A stretch of 64,000 nucleotides of DNA from Microbispora hainanensis (GCF_006874475.1 NZ_VIRM01000011.1:111881-175880), one strand, 5' to 3'. Positions 8,930-18,191 are shown, counted from the first letter of the stretch. The notes: generated by a model from the letters alone, not told the origin. Program-made: numbers and translations.

Positions 8930-9070
8930 GTGTACAGGTTCCTCTGGCGGCGGCTGCCCGGCGGCACCGCGCTCCGGCTGGCCGTGGTGCTGCTGCTGAC
9001 CGGCGCGGCCGTGGCCGCGCTGTGGTACGTCGTGTTCCCCTGGCTGGCGCCGCGGGTGCCGATCGGTTAA
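8930..9070 (+). CDS. Small single-pass membrane protein downstream of sortase
   Basis: 46 residues, starting at GTG 8930 with GGGAG seven bases upstream. The N-terminus is basic (VYRFLWRRLPGG). One hydrophobic helix follows (about residues 15-40), ending LAPRVPIG. It begins 16 bases after the sortase stop, so they almost certainly share a transcript. It resembles the tiny membrane proteins found beside class E sortases in other actinomycetes, as far as I recall; no function is known. Codon use and the ribosome site support a real gene. Confidence 0.7.
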   Translation: MYRFLWRRLPGGTALRLAVVLLLTGAAVAALWYVVFPWLAPRVPIG

Positions 9071-9241
9071 CGACGCCGCCCATATGACGAAAGCAGCGGA
9101 AAACTGGCCTGTCCCCCGCCGCACCCGTCCGGCGTACGTATGCGGGTGCCCCACCCGAGTCCGCACCGGTCACCGGCGCGCCGCGCCGCCGGTCCTTCCG
9201 GTGTGCCTCGTGGTGGTCATCCCCCCGCTGAGGAGAACCCT

Positions 9242-9874
9242 ATGCGCATGTCCCCGATGCGGACGTCACGGTTCCTCCGGACCCGCGTGGCCCTGCTCAC
9301 GGGAACGGCCGTGCTGCTCACGGTGTCACCGGCCCGGGCGGCCGAGCCGGCCGGCGCCACGACGGCGAGCACGGCGGCGAGCACGGCGGCGGGCACGGCG
9401 GTGCGCGTGCTGCGGTATGACGCGAGCCGCGCCGCCGAGTTCCGCACGGTGATGGACCAGGCCGCGCAGGTGTGGAACGCCACCGTCGCCGAGGTCCGCC
9501 TGGTCGCGGGCACGCCCGCCGACTTCGTGGTGCGTGCCGACGACGGCTGGCCGCGCACGAGCGTCACCAGGCTGGGCCGGGGCACCATCTGGATGGGCAG
9601 GGAGGCGACCGCCGAGGGCTACTATCCCCTGCGCATCGCCACCCATGAGATCGGCCACGTCCTCGGCCTGCCCGACCGGCGCACCGGCCTGTGCACCGAC
9701 CTGATGTCCGGTCACAGCGCCCCGGTGAGCTGCACCAACGCCACCCCGAGCGCCGCGGAGCGCCGCGCGGTCGACGCGAACTTCGCCGGCTCCTCCCTCC
9801 GCGCCGGGGAGCCCACCGGCCGGCTCTTCGTCGACCGTCCGGACGCCGCCCGCGACCCGGTTCCCGCGCCGTAG
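9242..9874 (+). CDS. Snapalysin-type secreted zinc metalloprotease (M7 family)
   Basis: 210 residues with a signal peptide (about 1-35) followed by an Ala/Thr-rich short pro-region. The zinc motif HEIGHVLGLPD and the following CTDLMSGHSAP and CTNATPS segments match snapalysin, the small neutral protease of Streptomyces (His, His and Asp ligands, two Cys for a disulfide). It should act outside the cell on proteins. ATG at 9242 has GAGGAGAA four bases upstream; a second ATG lies two codons later. No LysR-type activator, often paired with snpA, is next to it. Confidence 0.88.
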   Translation: MRMSPMRTSRFLRTRVALLTGTAVLLTVSPARAAEPAGATTASTAASTAAGTAVRVLRYDASRAAEFRTVMDQAAQVWNATVAEVRLVAGTPADFVVRADDGWPRTSVTRLGRGTIWMGREATAEGYYPLRIATHEIGHVLGLPDRRTGLCTDLMSGHSAPVSCTNATPSAAERRAVDANFAGSSLRAGEPTGRLFVDRPDAARDPVPAP

Positions 9875-10026
9875 GAGTGCCCGGCGCACTCACCGTCCCC
9901 GGGTCCGGCCGTCGTGGCCACGGTCCAGGGACGGCGCGTGCCGCACGGGGCGAGAGTCGCCTGCGCCGTCAGGGCGAGGATCAGAGGCGAGAGTCGATCA
10001 GGGGGCGGCACGGTTCAGAGGGCAAC

Positions 10027-10077
10027 GCGGTTCAGACGGCGACGCGGTTCAGACGGCGGCGCGGTTCAGACGGCGAC
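10027..10077. repeat. 17-bp tandem repeat over the mshC stop
   Basis: Three copies of gcggttcagacggcgac, with a degenerate copy to the left. The third copy contains the mshC stop codon (read on the minus strand); the others lie beyond it. Confidence 0.85.
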
Positions 10078-11277
10078 GCCGAGGAGCGCGTCGGCGACGT
10101 CGCGCACCAGCGCCGGAGACGAGGCGTCGTCGCCCTCCTCCGCCGCCCAGGCGTCGATAGCCGCGAGCGCGCCGGGGGCGTCGAGATCGTCGGCGAGGCG
10201 CTCACGCACCGCCGACAGCACCGGGCCTCCCGCGGGGCCCGCCGGGCGCGCCACCGCGGCCCGCCACCGTGCCAGCCTCTCCTCGGCCGTGGCGAGCTGG
10301 TCCGGCGTCCACTCCCAGTCCGTACGGTAGTGGTGCGCCAGCAGGGCCAGCCGGATGGCCATGGGGTCGGCGGTCTGCCGCAGCCTGGAGACGAACACGA
10401 GGTTGCCCCTGGACTTCGACATCTTCTCGCCGTCCAGGCCGACCATGCCCGCGTGGACGTACGCCCGCGCGAACGGCCACTCGCCGGTGGCCACGTGGCC
10501 CTCACAGGCGCCCATCTCGTGGTGGGGGAAGATCAGGTCCGAGCCGCCGCCGGCGACGTCGAAGCCGCTGCCCAGGTTGCGCAGGGCGATGGCGGTGCAC
10601 TCGATGTGCCAGCCGGGCCTGCCGCGGCCGAGCGGCGACTCCCAGGACGGCTCTCCCGGGCGTTCCGCCCGCCACAGCAGCCAGTCGAGCGGGTGGCGCT
10701 TGCCCTCCCTGCCGGGGTCGCCCCCGCGCTCGCCGAACAGCTCGAGCATGGTCTCCTCTGAGTAGCCCGAGACCGCGCCGAACTTGGGCGCGGACGCGAC
10801 CGAGAAGTAGACGTCCCCGTCGATCTCGTACGTGGCGCCTCGATCGGCCAGCCGGGTGATCAGCTCGGCGATCTCCCCCACGGTCTCGGTGACCCCGACG
10901 TACTCGCGGGGCGGCAGGATGCGCAGCGCCTCCATGTCGGAGCGGAACAGCTCGATCTCGCGCTCACCGAGGGAACGCCAGTCGGTGCCGGTCGCCTCGG
11001 CCCGCTCCAGCAGGGGGTCGTCCACGTCAGTGGCGTTCTGGGTGTAGTGCACGTCGTGGCCGGCGTCCCGCCATACCCGGTTGACCAGGTCGAAGGCGAG
11101 GTAGGTGTTGGCGTGCCCCAGGTGGGTGGCGTCGTACGGCGTGATCCCGCAGACGTAGAGCCTGGCCTCGCCGGAGGGGGTAGTCTCCCGCACCTCCCGG
11201 GCGGCAGTGTCGTACAGACGGAGCATGAGGCCCGAACCGGGCAGCCTTGGGACATTCGGAGCAGACCACGATCGCAT
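10066..11277 (-). CDS. mshC: Mycothiol synthesis: cysteine:GlcN-Ins ligase MshC
   Basis: 403 residues. The N-terminus [13 protein letters not shown] is characteristic of MshC. The class I synthetase motifs are present: HLGHANTY (HIGH-type, about residue 55) and KMSKS (about 294), and the zinc-site region resembles cysteinyl-tRNA synthetase. It joins cysteine to glucosaminyl-inositol with ATP, the third enzyme of mycothiol synthesis. ATG at 11277 lacks a clear ribosome site but has TAGGCT seven bases upstream, so the transcript is probably leaderless. The stop of the upstream NRDE gene (TAG) forms part of this box. Confidence 0.93.
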   Translation of the reverse strand: MRSWSAPNVPRLPGSGLMLRLYDTAAREVRETTPSGEARLYVCGITPYDATHLGHANTYLAFDLVNRVWRDAGHDVHYTQNATDVDDPLLERAEATGTDWRSLGEREIELFRSDMEALRILPPREYVGVTETVGEIAELITRLADRGATYEIDGDVYFSVASAPKFGAVSGYSEETMLELFGERGGDPGREGKRHPLDWLLWRAERPGEPSWESPLGRGRPGWHIECTAIALRNLGSGFDVAGGGSDLIFPHHEMGACEGHVATGEWPFARAYVHAGMVGLDGEKMSKSRGNLVFVSRLRQTADPMAIRLALLAHHYRTDWEWTPDQLATAEERLARWRAAVARPAGPAGGPVLSAVRERLADDLDAPGALAAIDAWAAEEGDDASSPALVRDVADALLGVAV

Positions 11278-11284
11278 GGTGTGA

Positions 11285-11290
11285 AGCCTA
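11285..11290 (-). promoter_or_regulatory. -10 box of leaderless mshC promoter
   Basis: TAGGCT on the minus strand, seven bases before the mshC ATG. It overlaps the TAG stop of the NRDE gene. Confidence 0.5.
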
Positions 11291-12067
11291 TCCGCGCCGC
11301 CGGCGGACCCGGTCAGCCGGTGCGCTCCACGACATGTCGACCTCGTGCCAGGTGGCGGGGTCGTCCGGCTGGGGGCAGAAGTCGTAGCGGAGCCCCTCCT
11401 CCGCCACGGCGACCAGCGTGATCGAGAGGCTGGCGAAGATCCGCCCATCCGGCAGCCGCCGCCGCATGACCAGCGCGCGGGGATCGTCCCAGGGCACCCC
11501 CGCGCCCGAGGCGGGGTCGAGCCACTCCCCCCAGAACCGCCCGGTCGAGCCGCCCGTCATCCACCCGGGCCGGGCGACCCTGGCGAAGCGGGGCCGGAAC
11601 CAGGCGGTGCGCGGCTCGCTCTCGCCCCGGTCCCAGCCGGTGTTCACGATCATGTGCACGCCCGCGGGCAGCTTCTCCTCGGTCAGGGACCTGCCGTCCC
11701 AGCTCCACAGGCGTACGCCGTCGAGCCCGCCGAGGACGAGATGAAAGGGGTCATACCAGGATAAATCGAGCGGCGGGAACTCTCCCGCGGCGGCGGCGAG
11801 CAGCGGCAGCTCGCCGCGCGAGTGACGCCTGCCATCCGCGGCCGCGACGCCGTCACCGTTGAGCAGCGCCGCCACGCGCCGCTTTTCGGGGTCGGCCGCC
11901 AGCCAGGTGCCGCCCGCCTGGAGGTCGCGGCCTCCGATCAGGCCGGGGTACGCGGGCCAGTGCCGGTCCGGCGACATCCACGGCCGCGTGACGAACTCGT
12001 CACGCACTCCCGCCAGGAGCACCGGCGCGTCCGCCTCCGGCTCGACGCTCACGATGACCGTACACAA
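11288..12067 (-). CDS. NRDE/TANGO2-family protein
   Basis: 259 residues beginning [12 protein letters not shown], the usual start of NRDE-family proteins, with the family motif here reading GVRDEF followed by the RP pair. The family resembles Ntn-hydrolases because of the Cys2; its biochemical role is unclear (the eukaryotic TANGO2 relatives are linked to haem or lipid handling). The start is TTG at 12067, supported by GGAGGG nine bases upstream. It lies between the SCO1664-type gene and mshC. The VRDE variant is less usual than NRDE. Confidence 0.75.
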   Translation of the reverse strand: MCTVIVSVEPEADAPVLLAGVRDEFVTRPWMSPDRHWPAYPGLIGGRDLQAGGTWLAADPEKRRVAALLNGDGVAAADGRRHSRGELPLLAAAAGEFPPLDLSWYDPFHLVLGGLDGVRLWSWDGRSLTEEKLPAGVHMIVNTGWDRGESEPRTAWFRPRFARVARPGWMTGGSTGRFWGEWLDPASGAGVPWDDPRALVMRRRLPDGRIFASLSITLVAVAEEGLRYDFCPQPDDPATWHEVDMSWSAPADRVRRRRG

Positions 12068-12146
12068 TGCGTGTTCCCTCCAATATCGGTAGAGACCCCT
12101 GCAGAGTGCACAATTCGCACGTTTTGCGCAAGCCTGGCTGCATTGA

Positions 12147-12908
12147 TCAAATCGGGGGCCACGGTATCGCCGGCCAGTCCTCGGACGGGTGCGGGTGGAC
12201 CCCCGTGGCGAGCAGCCTCTTGACCCGCTCCCACGTGGCCTCCACCTCGGCCTGGGTCAGCAGCTCGCGCAGGCGCCGGCCGAGGCGCCCCCGCTCGATC
12301 TCGCGTTCCAGCCGCACCAGCACGTTGACCGCCTCGCGCGGGAGCGTCTTGCCGCGCCACTGCCACAGCACGGTGCGCAGCTTGTCCTCCACCGCGAAGC
12401 AGACCCCGTGGTCGACCCCGTACACGTGCCCGTCGGGCAGCGGAAGCAGATGGCCGCCCTTGCGGTCGGCGTTGTTCACCACGGCATCGAACACGGCCAT
12501 GCGGCGCAGGGCGGGGTTGCGGCTGCGCATGAGGGCCATCAGGTCGGTCTCGGGGTCGGCGTCGATCCACAGCTGCACCATCCCCGGGCCGAAGGGACCG
12601 TCCCGATAGACGGTCGGCGGCACGATGCGCCATCCGGTGGCGGCGGCCACCTCGTAGGCGGCCACCTCACGGGCCGCCAGCGTGCCGTCGGGGAAGTCCC
12701 ACAGGGGACGCTCCCCGCGCACCGGCTTGTACACGCACGCCGCCGCGTGCTCGCCGTTCCTGATGGAGCAGTAGAGCGTCATGTTCGTGGCCTCGACGAG
12801 TCGTCCCGCCACTTCTAAGGTGCCCTCCCGCAGCAGGCTCATCGCCGCCGCGTCGTCCAGCCCCGGCCCGTCCACGTCGCTGATGCTCGCCTCGCCCTCG
12901 GCCGTCAT
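12147..12908 (-). CDS. SCO1664-family protein (phosphatidylinositol 3/4-kinase-like fold)
   Basis: 253 residues. Recognised by CVYKPVRGERPLWDFPDGTL with the lysine of a kinase-like fold, then VFDAVVNNADRKGGHLL and VYGVDHGVCF, which correspond to catalytic and metal-binding loops of the PI3/4-kinase-like family found only in actinobacteria. Cellular substrate unknown. ATG at 12908 has AGGA six bases upstream. It is in the conserved order uppP, phosphatase, DUF3090, this gene, (NRDE), mshC. Confidence 0.82.
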   Translation of the reverse strand: MTAEGEASISDVDGPGLDDAAAMSLLREGTLEVAGRLVEATNMTLYCSIRNGEHAAACVYKPVRGERPLWDFPDGTLAAREVAAYEVAAATGWRIVPPTVYRDGPFGPGMVQLWIDADPETDLMALMRSRNPALRRMAVFDAVVNNADRKGGHLLPLPDGHVYGVDHGVCFAVEDKLRTVLWQWRGKTLPREAVNVLVRLEREIERGRLGRRLRELLTQAEVEATWERVKRLLATGVHPHPSEDWPAIPWPPI

Positions 12909-12966
12909 CCGGTTCCTCGCCCGCGCGGCGCGAGGCCGCCCTTCCACCCGTTCACCGCCGCACCTC

Positions 12967-13536
12967 TCATGCCGACAGTCCTCCGGGGTGGTGGCCGTTG
13001 AGGCGGACGCAGATGTGGCCCTCGGGGTCGAGGGGCCTGCCGCACAGCGGGCACGGCGGGCGGCCCGCGGCGACCACCTCAAGCGCCCGGCGGCTGAACG
13101 CGCGGGCGGCGGCGGCGCTGATCCGCACCCGGAGGACGGCGGGCTCGGGCCGGTCGTCCACCGGGGGCTCCTCGTCCTCCTCGTCGCCCTCGGTGGCCTC
13201 CTGCGCCTCGATGATCACCTGGGCGGTCTCGGGATCCCAGGCGAGCGCCATCGTGCCCACTCGGAAGTCCTCGTCGATCGGCAGGTCGAGAGGGCCCTCG
13301 TCGCTCAGCTCCGCGGGGGCCATGGCCGGGACCGGCGCGCGCCCGCCGCTGCGCCGCAGAACCTCGTCGAGCAGCTCGTCGAGGCGATCGGCCAGCACGG
13401 CGACCTGGAACTTCTCCAGCGCAACCGTGGTGATCCTGCCCTGGCCTCTGGCTTGCAGGAAGAAGGCTCGCGCGCCCGGTTGCCCCACGGCACCGGCCAC
13501 GAACCTGTCAGGCGGATCGTAGTCGAAGACCGGCAT
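12967..13536 (-). CDS. DUF3090-family protein
   Basis: 189 residues, full length for the family, starting MPVFDYDPPDRFVAG. The C-terminus carries a zinc-ribbon-like element: CPLCGRPLDPEG, then HICVRLNGH. The middle is acidic (GDEEDEEPPVDDRP). Function unknown. ATG at 13536 has TAAGGT six bases upstream, suggesting a leaderless start. That box overlaps the TAA stop of the preceding phosphatase gene. Confidence 0.85.
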   Translation of the reverse strand: MPVFDYDPPDRFVAGAVGQPGARAFFLQARGQGRITTVALEKFQVAVLADRLDELLDEVLRRSGGRAPVPAMAPAELSDEGPLDLPIDEDFRVGTMALAWDPETAQVIIEAQEATEGDEEDEEPPVDDRPEPAVLRVRISAAAARAFSRRALEVVAAGRPPCPLCGRPLDPEGHICVRLNGHHPGGLSA

Positions 13537-13542
13537 AGCCCG

Positions 13543-13548
13543 ACCTTA
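13543..13548 (-). promoter_or_regulatory. -10 box before the DUF3090 gene
   Basis: TAAGGT on the minus strand, six bases before ATG. Its TAA is also the stop codon of the phosphatase gene. Confidence 0.4.
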
Positions 13549-14247
13549 TGTGGTCCCGGGTCCGCCGCCGACGGCGGCATCGCTTCCGGTGTTGGTTTCT
13601 CCCCCGTCTTCGTCCTCCGACACCTCAGGCGGGGGCACCAGGTTGGCCACTCCCCCGCCCACGTCGTTGGCCCTGAGCAGGAAGGGACGCAAGGGGGTGT
13701 AGCGGATCACCGTGACGGACGCGGGGTCGGCCGTGACCCGCTGGAACTGGTCCAGGTGCAGGCCCATGGCGTCGGCCACGATCGCCTTGATCACATCCCC
13801 GTGGCTGCAGATGAGATAGGTGGCCTTCTCGCCGAGCCGCTCGTTCCAGTCGCGTACGGCACGCACGGCCCGGCTCTGCACGTCCGCCAGGGCCTCCCCG
13901 CCGGGGAAGACCGCCGCGCTGGGATGGGCCTGCACGACCCGCCAGAGCGGCTCCTCGGCGAGCTCCTTCAGCGGCCTGCCGGTCCAGTCGCCGTAGCCGC
14001 ACTCGCCGAACCTGTCGTCGGTCTGCACCGACACGGGGCGGCCCGTCGCGATGGCGGCGGCGGTCTCCTGGCACCGCTCCAGCGGGCTGGACACGATGGC
14101 GTCCAGCTCCAGGGGCGCGAGCCGTTCCGCGACGGCGCGCGCCTGCTCCCGCCCGCGCTCGTCGAGGTGGACCCCGGGGGTCCAGCCGGCCAGCACGGGG
14201 CCGGTCATCGCGGTGAGGCCGTGCCGTACGAGCAGGACGGTCGTCAT
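13546..14247 (-). CDS. Histidine phosphatase family protein (MSMEG_4193-type)
   Basis: 233 residues. The phosphohistidine motif LLVRHGLT is at the N-terminus, with the second catalytic region [11 protein letters not shown], the [12 protein letters not shown] segment and [10 protein letters not shown], all typical of the phosphoglycerate-mutase-like superfamily. Substrate unknown. The ATG overlaps the uppP stop in an ATGA arrangement, which indicates coupling. The last 20 residues are a low-complexity acidic/Gly tail. Confidence 0.87.
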   Translation of the reverse strand: MTTVLLVRHGLTAMTGPVLAGWTPGVHLDERGREQARAVAERLAPLELDAIVSSPLERCQETAAAIATGRPVSVQTDDRFGECGYGDWTGRPLKELAEEPLWRVVQAHPSAAVFPGGEALADVQSRAVRAVRDWNERLGEKATYLICSHGDVIKAIVADAMGLHLDQFQRVTADPASVTVIRYTPLRPFLLRANDVGGGVANLVPPPEVSEDEDGGETNTGSDAAVGGGPGTT

Positions 14248-15062
14248 GACTGCACCACTCCCAGGGCCAGCAGCGTGAGGAGGAACGTGCCGGCGAAGAC
14301 GCGATAGACGACGAAGACGATGGTCGAGTGGCGCGCCACGTAACGCAGCAGCCAGGCGATCGAGGCGTATCCGACGACGAACGAGACGACGGTCGCGACC
14401 AGGGTCGGCGCGACCGGGGGGCCGCCGCCGTCGCCGACATGGCGCAGCTCGAACAGCCCCGAGAGGATCACCGCCGGGATCGACAGCAGGAAGGAGTAGC
14501 GGGCGGCCGCCTCGCGCGTGTATCCGAGGAACATCGCGCCGGTCATGGTGGAGCCCGAGCGGGAGGCGCCGGGGATCAGCGGCAGCATCTGCCAGGCGCC
14601 GACGATCAGGCCGTCGCGCATGTTGAGGTCGGCGACCTCTTTCTTCTTGCGGCCCATCTGGTCGGCCACGAGCAGCAGCAGGCCGAAGACGATGAGCATG
14701 ACCGCGTTCAGCCACAGGTTGCGGGCCGGGCCCTCGATCGCGTCCTTGAACAGCAGGCCGGCGACGCCGATCGGGATCGTGCCCAGGCCGATGTACCACC
14801 CCATGCGCGCGTCGAGGTCGCCGCGCAGCTCCGGCGTCCAGAGGCTGCGCAGCCAGGCCCAGGTGATACGGACGATGTCGCGCCAGAAGTAGATGAGCAC
14901 CGCGAGCATGGTGCCGAGCTGGATCACCGCGGTGAACGCCGCGCCGGGGTCGCCCCATCCGGCCAGCTTGGGCACGATCAGCAGGTGGGCCGAGCTGGAG
15001 ATGGGCAGGAACTCGGTGAGACCCTGCACGAGCCCGAGCACGATCGCCTGTAGTACGTCCAT
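14244..15062 (-). CDS. uppP: Undecaprenyl-diphosphatase UppP (BacA)
   Basis: 272 residues with about eight membrane segments. Signature regions are present: [14 protein letters not shown] near the N-terminus and [10 protein letters not shown] in the middle, which form the two active-site loops. It dephosphorylates undecaprenyl diphosphate to recycle the lipid carrier for wall synthesis. The ATG at 15062 has no ribosome site; TAGGCT lies upstream and the message is probably leaderless. Its start region forms one arm of a perfect palindrome shared with the divergent aldo/keto reductase gene. Confidence 0.95.
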   Translation of the reverse strand: MDVLQAIVLGLVQGLTEFLPISSSAHLLIVPKLAGWGDPGAAFTAVIQLGTMLAVLIYFWRDIVRITWAWLRSLWTPELRGDLDARMGWYIGLGTIPIGVAGLLFKDAIEGPARNLWLNAVMLIVFGLLLLVADQMGRKKKEVADLNMRDGLIVGAWQMLPLIPGASRSGSTMTGAMFLGYTREAAARYSFLLSIPAVILSGLFELRHVGDGGGPPVAPTLVATVVSFVVGYASIAWLLRYVARHSTIVFVVYRVFAGTFLLTLLALGVVQS

Positions 15063-15101
15063 GGTGCGGACAGCCTATCGGCTAGTCTGTCCGCACCATG
15101 G
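15059..15101. promoter_or_regulatory. 15-bp palindrome joining two divergent leaderless start sites
   Basis: Left arm ccatggtgcggacag (15059-15073) and right arm ctgtccgcaccatgg (15087-15101) are perfect inverted repeats around a 13-base centre. Each arm ends in a start codon: uppP ATG to the left, aldo/keto reductase ATG to the right. The centre and arms contain TAGGCT (minus) and TAGTCT (plus), each nine bases before its ATG. Confidence 0.75.
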
Positions 15102-16036
15102 ACCAGCGACTAGTCGGGCGCAGCGGTCTGTCGGTGTCCAGGATCGGGCTCGGCACGATGACCTGGGCCCGCGACACCTCCGCCGAGGAGGCGACGGCGC
15201 AGCTCACCGCCTTCGCCGAGGCCGGCGGCACGCTGATCGACACCGCCGACGTCTACGGAGGCGGCGACGCCGAGCGCCTGATCGGCCGGCTCATCCGCGA
15301 CGTGGTGCCGCGCTCCGAGCTGGTCATCGCCACCAAGGCCGTGCTCACGCCCGGCGGCGGGCACGACGCCTCCCGCCGTCACCTCATCCGCGCGCTCGAC
15401 GCCTCCCTGACCCGGCTCGGCCTGGAGGAGGTCGACCTGTGGCAGCTCCACGCGTTCGACCCCAGGGTGCCGCTGGAGGAGACGCTCGCCGCCGTCGACT
15501 ACGCCGTCTCCACCGGGCGTACGGCCTACGCGGGCGTGTGCAACTACACGGGCTGGCAGCTCGCGGCGGCCGCCACCTGGCAGCGGTGCGGCGAGTCGCG
15601 GGCGCCGATCGTCGCGGCGCAGGTGGAGTATTCCCTGCTGGCCAGGGACGCCGAGGAGGAGGTGCTGCCGGCCGCCGGGCACGTAGGCGCCGGGATCCTC
15701 GCCTGGTCGCCGCTGGGACGCGGCGTGCTGACCGGGAAATACCGCACCGGCATCCCCGCGGACTCCCGCGCCGCCACCCCGCACTTCGCCGAGTTCGTCC
15801 GGCCCTACCTCGACGAACGGTGCCGCAGCATCGTGGAGTCGGTGACCACGGCGGCCGAGGGGCTCGGCGTGTCGCCGCTCGCCGTGGCGCTCGCCTGGGT
15901 GCGCGACCGCCCGGGCGTGTCGTCGGCGATCGTCGGCGCGCGCACCCACGCACAGCTCCTCGGCGTGTTGCAGGCCGAGAAGCTGACACTGCCATGGGAG
16001 ATCCGCGAGGCTCTGGACGACGTCTCCGACCCTTGA
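15098..16036 (+). CDS. Aldo/keto reductase
   Basis: 312 residues, a single TIM-barrel domain. Catalytic tetrad residues are visible: Asp and Tyr in DTADVYGGG, Lys in VIATKAVLT and His in LWQLHAFDP. The C-terminus has the NADPH-binding SSAIVGARTHAQL segment. It should reduce aldehydes or ketones with NADPH; the physiological substrate is unknown. ATG at 15098 has no ribosome site and is nine bases after TAGTCT, pointing to a leaderless message. It is divergent from uppP with only 35 bases between start codons. Confidence 0.9.
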   Translation: MDQRLVGRSGLSVSRIGLGTMTWARDTSAEEATAQLTAFAEAGGTLIDTADVYGGGDAERLIGRLIRDVVPRSELVIATKAVLTPGGGHDASRRHLIRALDASLTRLGLEEVDLWQLHAFDPRVPLEETLAAVDYAVSTGRTAYAGVCNYTGWQLAAAATWQRCGESRAPIVAAQVEYSLLARDAEEEVLPAAGHVGAGILAWSPLGRGVLTGKYRTGIPADSRAATPHFAEFVRPYLDERCRSIVESVTTAAEGLGVSPLAVALAWVRDRPGVSSAIVGARTHAQLLGVLQAEKLTLPWEIREALDDVSDP

Positions 16037-16187
16037 TCGCCGCGCCGGGCGCGGGAGGCGAACGAGAATCGTCCTCACGTATCACACATCGATACCGAAC
16101 TGCAACTTTCTACTGCATAACCCCGCGCTCCGGCGAAGAGTGGCGGGTATGTCGGGGGATGGACCAGAGCACTGCGGAAGGGGACAC

Positions 16188-17243
16188 ATGGGGATCGTAG
16201 GCAAAGCCTCCGCGATCTCCGCCGGGGCTCTCGCGATCACCCTGGCCGGAGGGCTCCCTCTCGCCGCATCCCCGGCACAGGCCTTCGACTGCACCGGAGG
16301 CGGCGGCCTGGTCTCGGGCCTCACCGGCGGCGTCTGCTCCCTGGTGGACGGCGTGGGCCAGCTGGCCGACGGCGTCACCGACATCGCGGACAAGGCCACC
16401 GGCGGCGTGACGGAACCGGTCACGAAGGCCGTGGACGACACGTTGAAGACGACCACCGGAGCCGCGGGCACGGCGGTGAACGACGTCGGGAAGGCGGTCG
16501 ACACGGCCGGCCGGACGCTCACCGGGGCGGCGGACTCCGCGACCGGCGCGGCGAGCGGGGCGACCGGAGGCGCGGACGCCTCGGCCGGAGCGACGGGCGC
16601 GGTGAGCGGGGTGACGGAGGCCGTGAGCGGAGCGACCGAAGCCGTGAGCGGAGCGGCCGGGAAGCTGACGGGCGGCGGAGCCACGAGCAGCCCCTCCCCG
16701 ACGATCCAGAAGCTCACCGACGGGCTCACCCGCGCCGTCCAGGACACCTGCCTGCCCCTGGTCGCCGGCGAGGAGTGCGCGTCCGACGAGGGTGACGAGG
16801 GCGCGGGGAGCGCCGGAAAGGCGGGGACGGCCGGCAAGAAGGCGACCCGGCCCAAGGCGTCCATGACGCCCGAGGGCATCCTGTCTCCCGAGCCCTACCG
16901 GCCGCGTCTCGTCGCGGCGCTCGAGGACGCGTCCCGGACGGGCCGCGGAGGGAAGGTGGACCCCGACGAGGACGGCGTGATCCCCCTCCTCTGGCCCGGG
17001 CAGAAGGTGCCCGAAATGCCGGAACTGCACGGCGACCACGCGGGCGCGCGCACGCGGGCCCACCGGTCCTACGACACGGCGGGAACGGCGCTCACCGCGG
17101 TTCTGCTGCTCTCGGCGCTGCTCGCCACCCGCGTGGTCTCGGCTCGGCGGGCCCGAGCCGGACAGCAGGAGGCGACCGAGTCGATCCCCTTCGAGGGCGG
17201 CCTGCGGCTGCCCGGGAAGGCCGGGCGCCACCGGCTCGCCTGA
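16188..17243 (+). CDS. Secreted, Gly/Ala/Thr-rich protein with C-terminal membrane anchor
   Basis: 351 residues. ATG at 16188 follows GGAAGGGG and begins a clear signal peptide ending ASPAQA. The mature N-terminus has FDCTGGGGLVSGLTGGVC. Then comes a low-complexity stretch (about 75-165) with repeated TGA/AVSG blocks, a short region with two Cys (DTCLP and EECASDEG), and near the end a membrane helix (LTAVLLLSALLATRVV) followed by basic residues. No family was recognised. The layout suggests a wall-spanning protein anchored by its C-terminus, though no sortase motif is present. Confidence 0.65.
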   Translation: MGIVGKASAISAGALAITLAGGLPLAASPAQAFDCTGGGGLVSGLTGGVCSLVDGVGQLADGVTDIADKATGGVTEPVTKAVDDTLKTTTGAAGTAVNDVGKAVDTAGRTLTGAADSATGAASGATGGADASAGATGAVSGVTEAVSGATEAVSGAAGKLTGGGATSSPSPTIQKLTDGLTRAVQDTCLPLVAGEECASDEGDEGAGSAGKAGTAGKKATRPKASMTPEGILSPEPYRPRLVAALEDASRTGRGGKVDPDEDGVIPLLWPGQKVPEMPELHGDHAGARTRAHRSYDTAGTALTAVLLLSALLATRVVSARRARAGQQEATESIPFEGGLRLPGKAGRHRLA

Positions 17244-17287
17244 CGACGACGTGGGCGCGCCGGTCCGCGCGCCCCGCCGGTTGATGG

Positions 17288-17324
17288 GTTGATGCGAACC
17301 CGCGCCGGATGATCGCGCATCAAC
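17288..17324. promoter_or_regulatory. Inverted repeat upstream of the secreted DUF2690 gene
   Basis: gttgatgcg / cgcatcaac, perfect 9-bp arms separated by 19 bases. It lies 69 bases before the gene and could be an operator or a hairpin. Confidence 0.4.
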
Positions 17325-17392
17325 CTCCGGCCGGGTTATCCATGCCGTGACGGGCACCGCGAGGTGCCCCGGCACGGAAGGAGCAGCCCTGG

Positions 17393-18007
17393 ATGAGATG
17401 GAGCATCGCCCTGAGAGCACTGGCCGTTCCGGCGGCGGCCGTCGCGCTGACGACGACCGCGACCGGTGCGGTCGCCGGAACGGGAGACGGGCCTGGCGGC
17501 GGAACGGGAGACGGTCCGGGTGCGGGATCGGGCCGGACCGGTGCCGTGCGGCTCGACGACATCCCGCGCGGCGGGACCGTCCGCCTCCCGCGCCGCGTCT
17601 CCGACACGTCGTGCGACCGGGGGCGCAAGAGCGCCCAGACCTGCGACGGAACCGACCCGATCAGGAGCCGCTGCGACAGCGGGGCCTACACCGTGGCGAG
17701 TTCGCGGCTCTGGTATCACGACGGTCGCGGCCGGGCCACGCGGCCCGCCGGCGCCACCGTCGAGTTGCGGTACTCCCCCCGCTGCGGCACCAACTGGTCG
17801 AGGGTCATCCTCGACCAGGGGCGCACCGGGCCTGTGGGTGTGCTCGTGTGCTGGGGCGCGGGGGTCGGCGACTGCACCGAGATGTACGCGACCCGCGGCC
17901 GCACCGCGTACTCCGACCAGCTCTACGCGAAGGACGTGGAGGCGACGGCGTACGGGCTGTGCTGCGGCACCTGGCCGGACATCGCCGCCGCCTGGGGACG
18001 GGGCTGA
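17393..18007 (+). CDS. Secreted DUF2690-family protein
   Basis: 204 residues with a signal peptide (about 1-28) and a Gly/Asp/Pro-rich linker. The DUF2690 domain (about 75-150) shows TCDGTDPIRSRC, the WYHDGRGRA segment and VELRYSPRCGTNWSRV. Eight Cys residues in the mature part suggest disulfides. Function unknown. The same domain, more diverged, forms the outer part of the HTH-membrane protein encoded convergently 184 bases downstream. ATG at 17393 has AAGGAG upstream. Confidence 0.72.
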   Translation: MRWSIALRALAVPAAAVALTTTATGAVAGTGDGPGGGTGDGPGAGSGRTGAVRLDDIPRGGTVRLPRRVSDTSCDRGRKSAQTCDGTDPIRSRCDSGAYTVASSRLWYHDGRGRATRPAGATVELRYSPRCGTNWSRVILDQGRTGPVGVLVCWGAGVGDCTEMYATRGRTAYSDQLYAKDVEATAYGLCCGTWPDIAAAWGRG

Positions 18008-18191
18008 GCCCCGCCGCGGGACCGGCGGTCCGCAGCCCGCACGCCGACCGGCGCGGATGGGCGGGCGCGGACACGGGGGCCGGCCCCGCGCCCGTCCGGC
18101 CTCGTCGGCCGCTTCGGCCTCCCACGGCTTGGCGGTGAGGCCGCCGTAGAGGCCGATGACGTACGGCTCGTCGACCGCGCGCGGCTATGGG

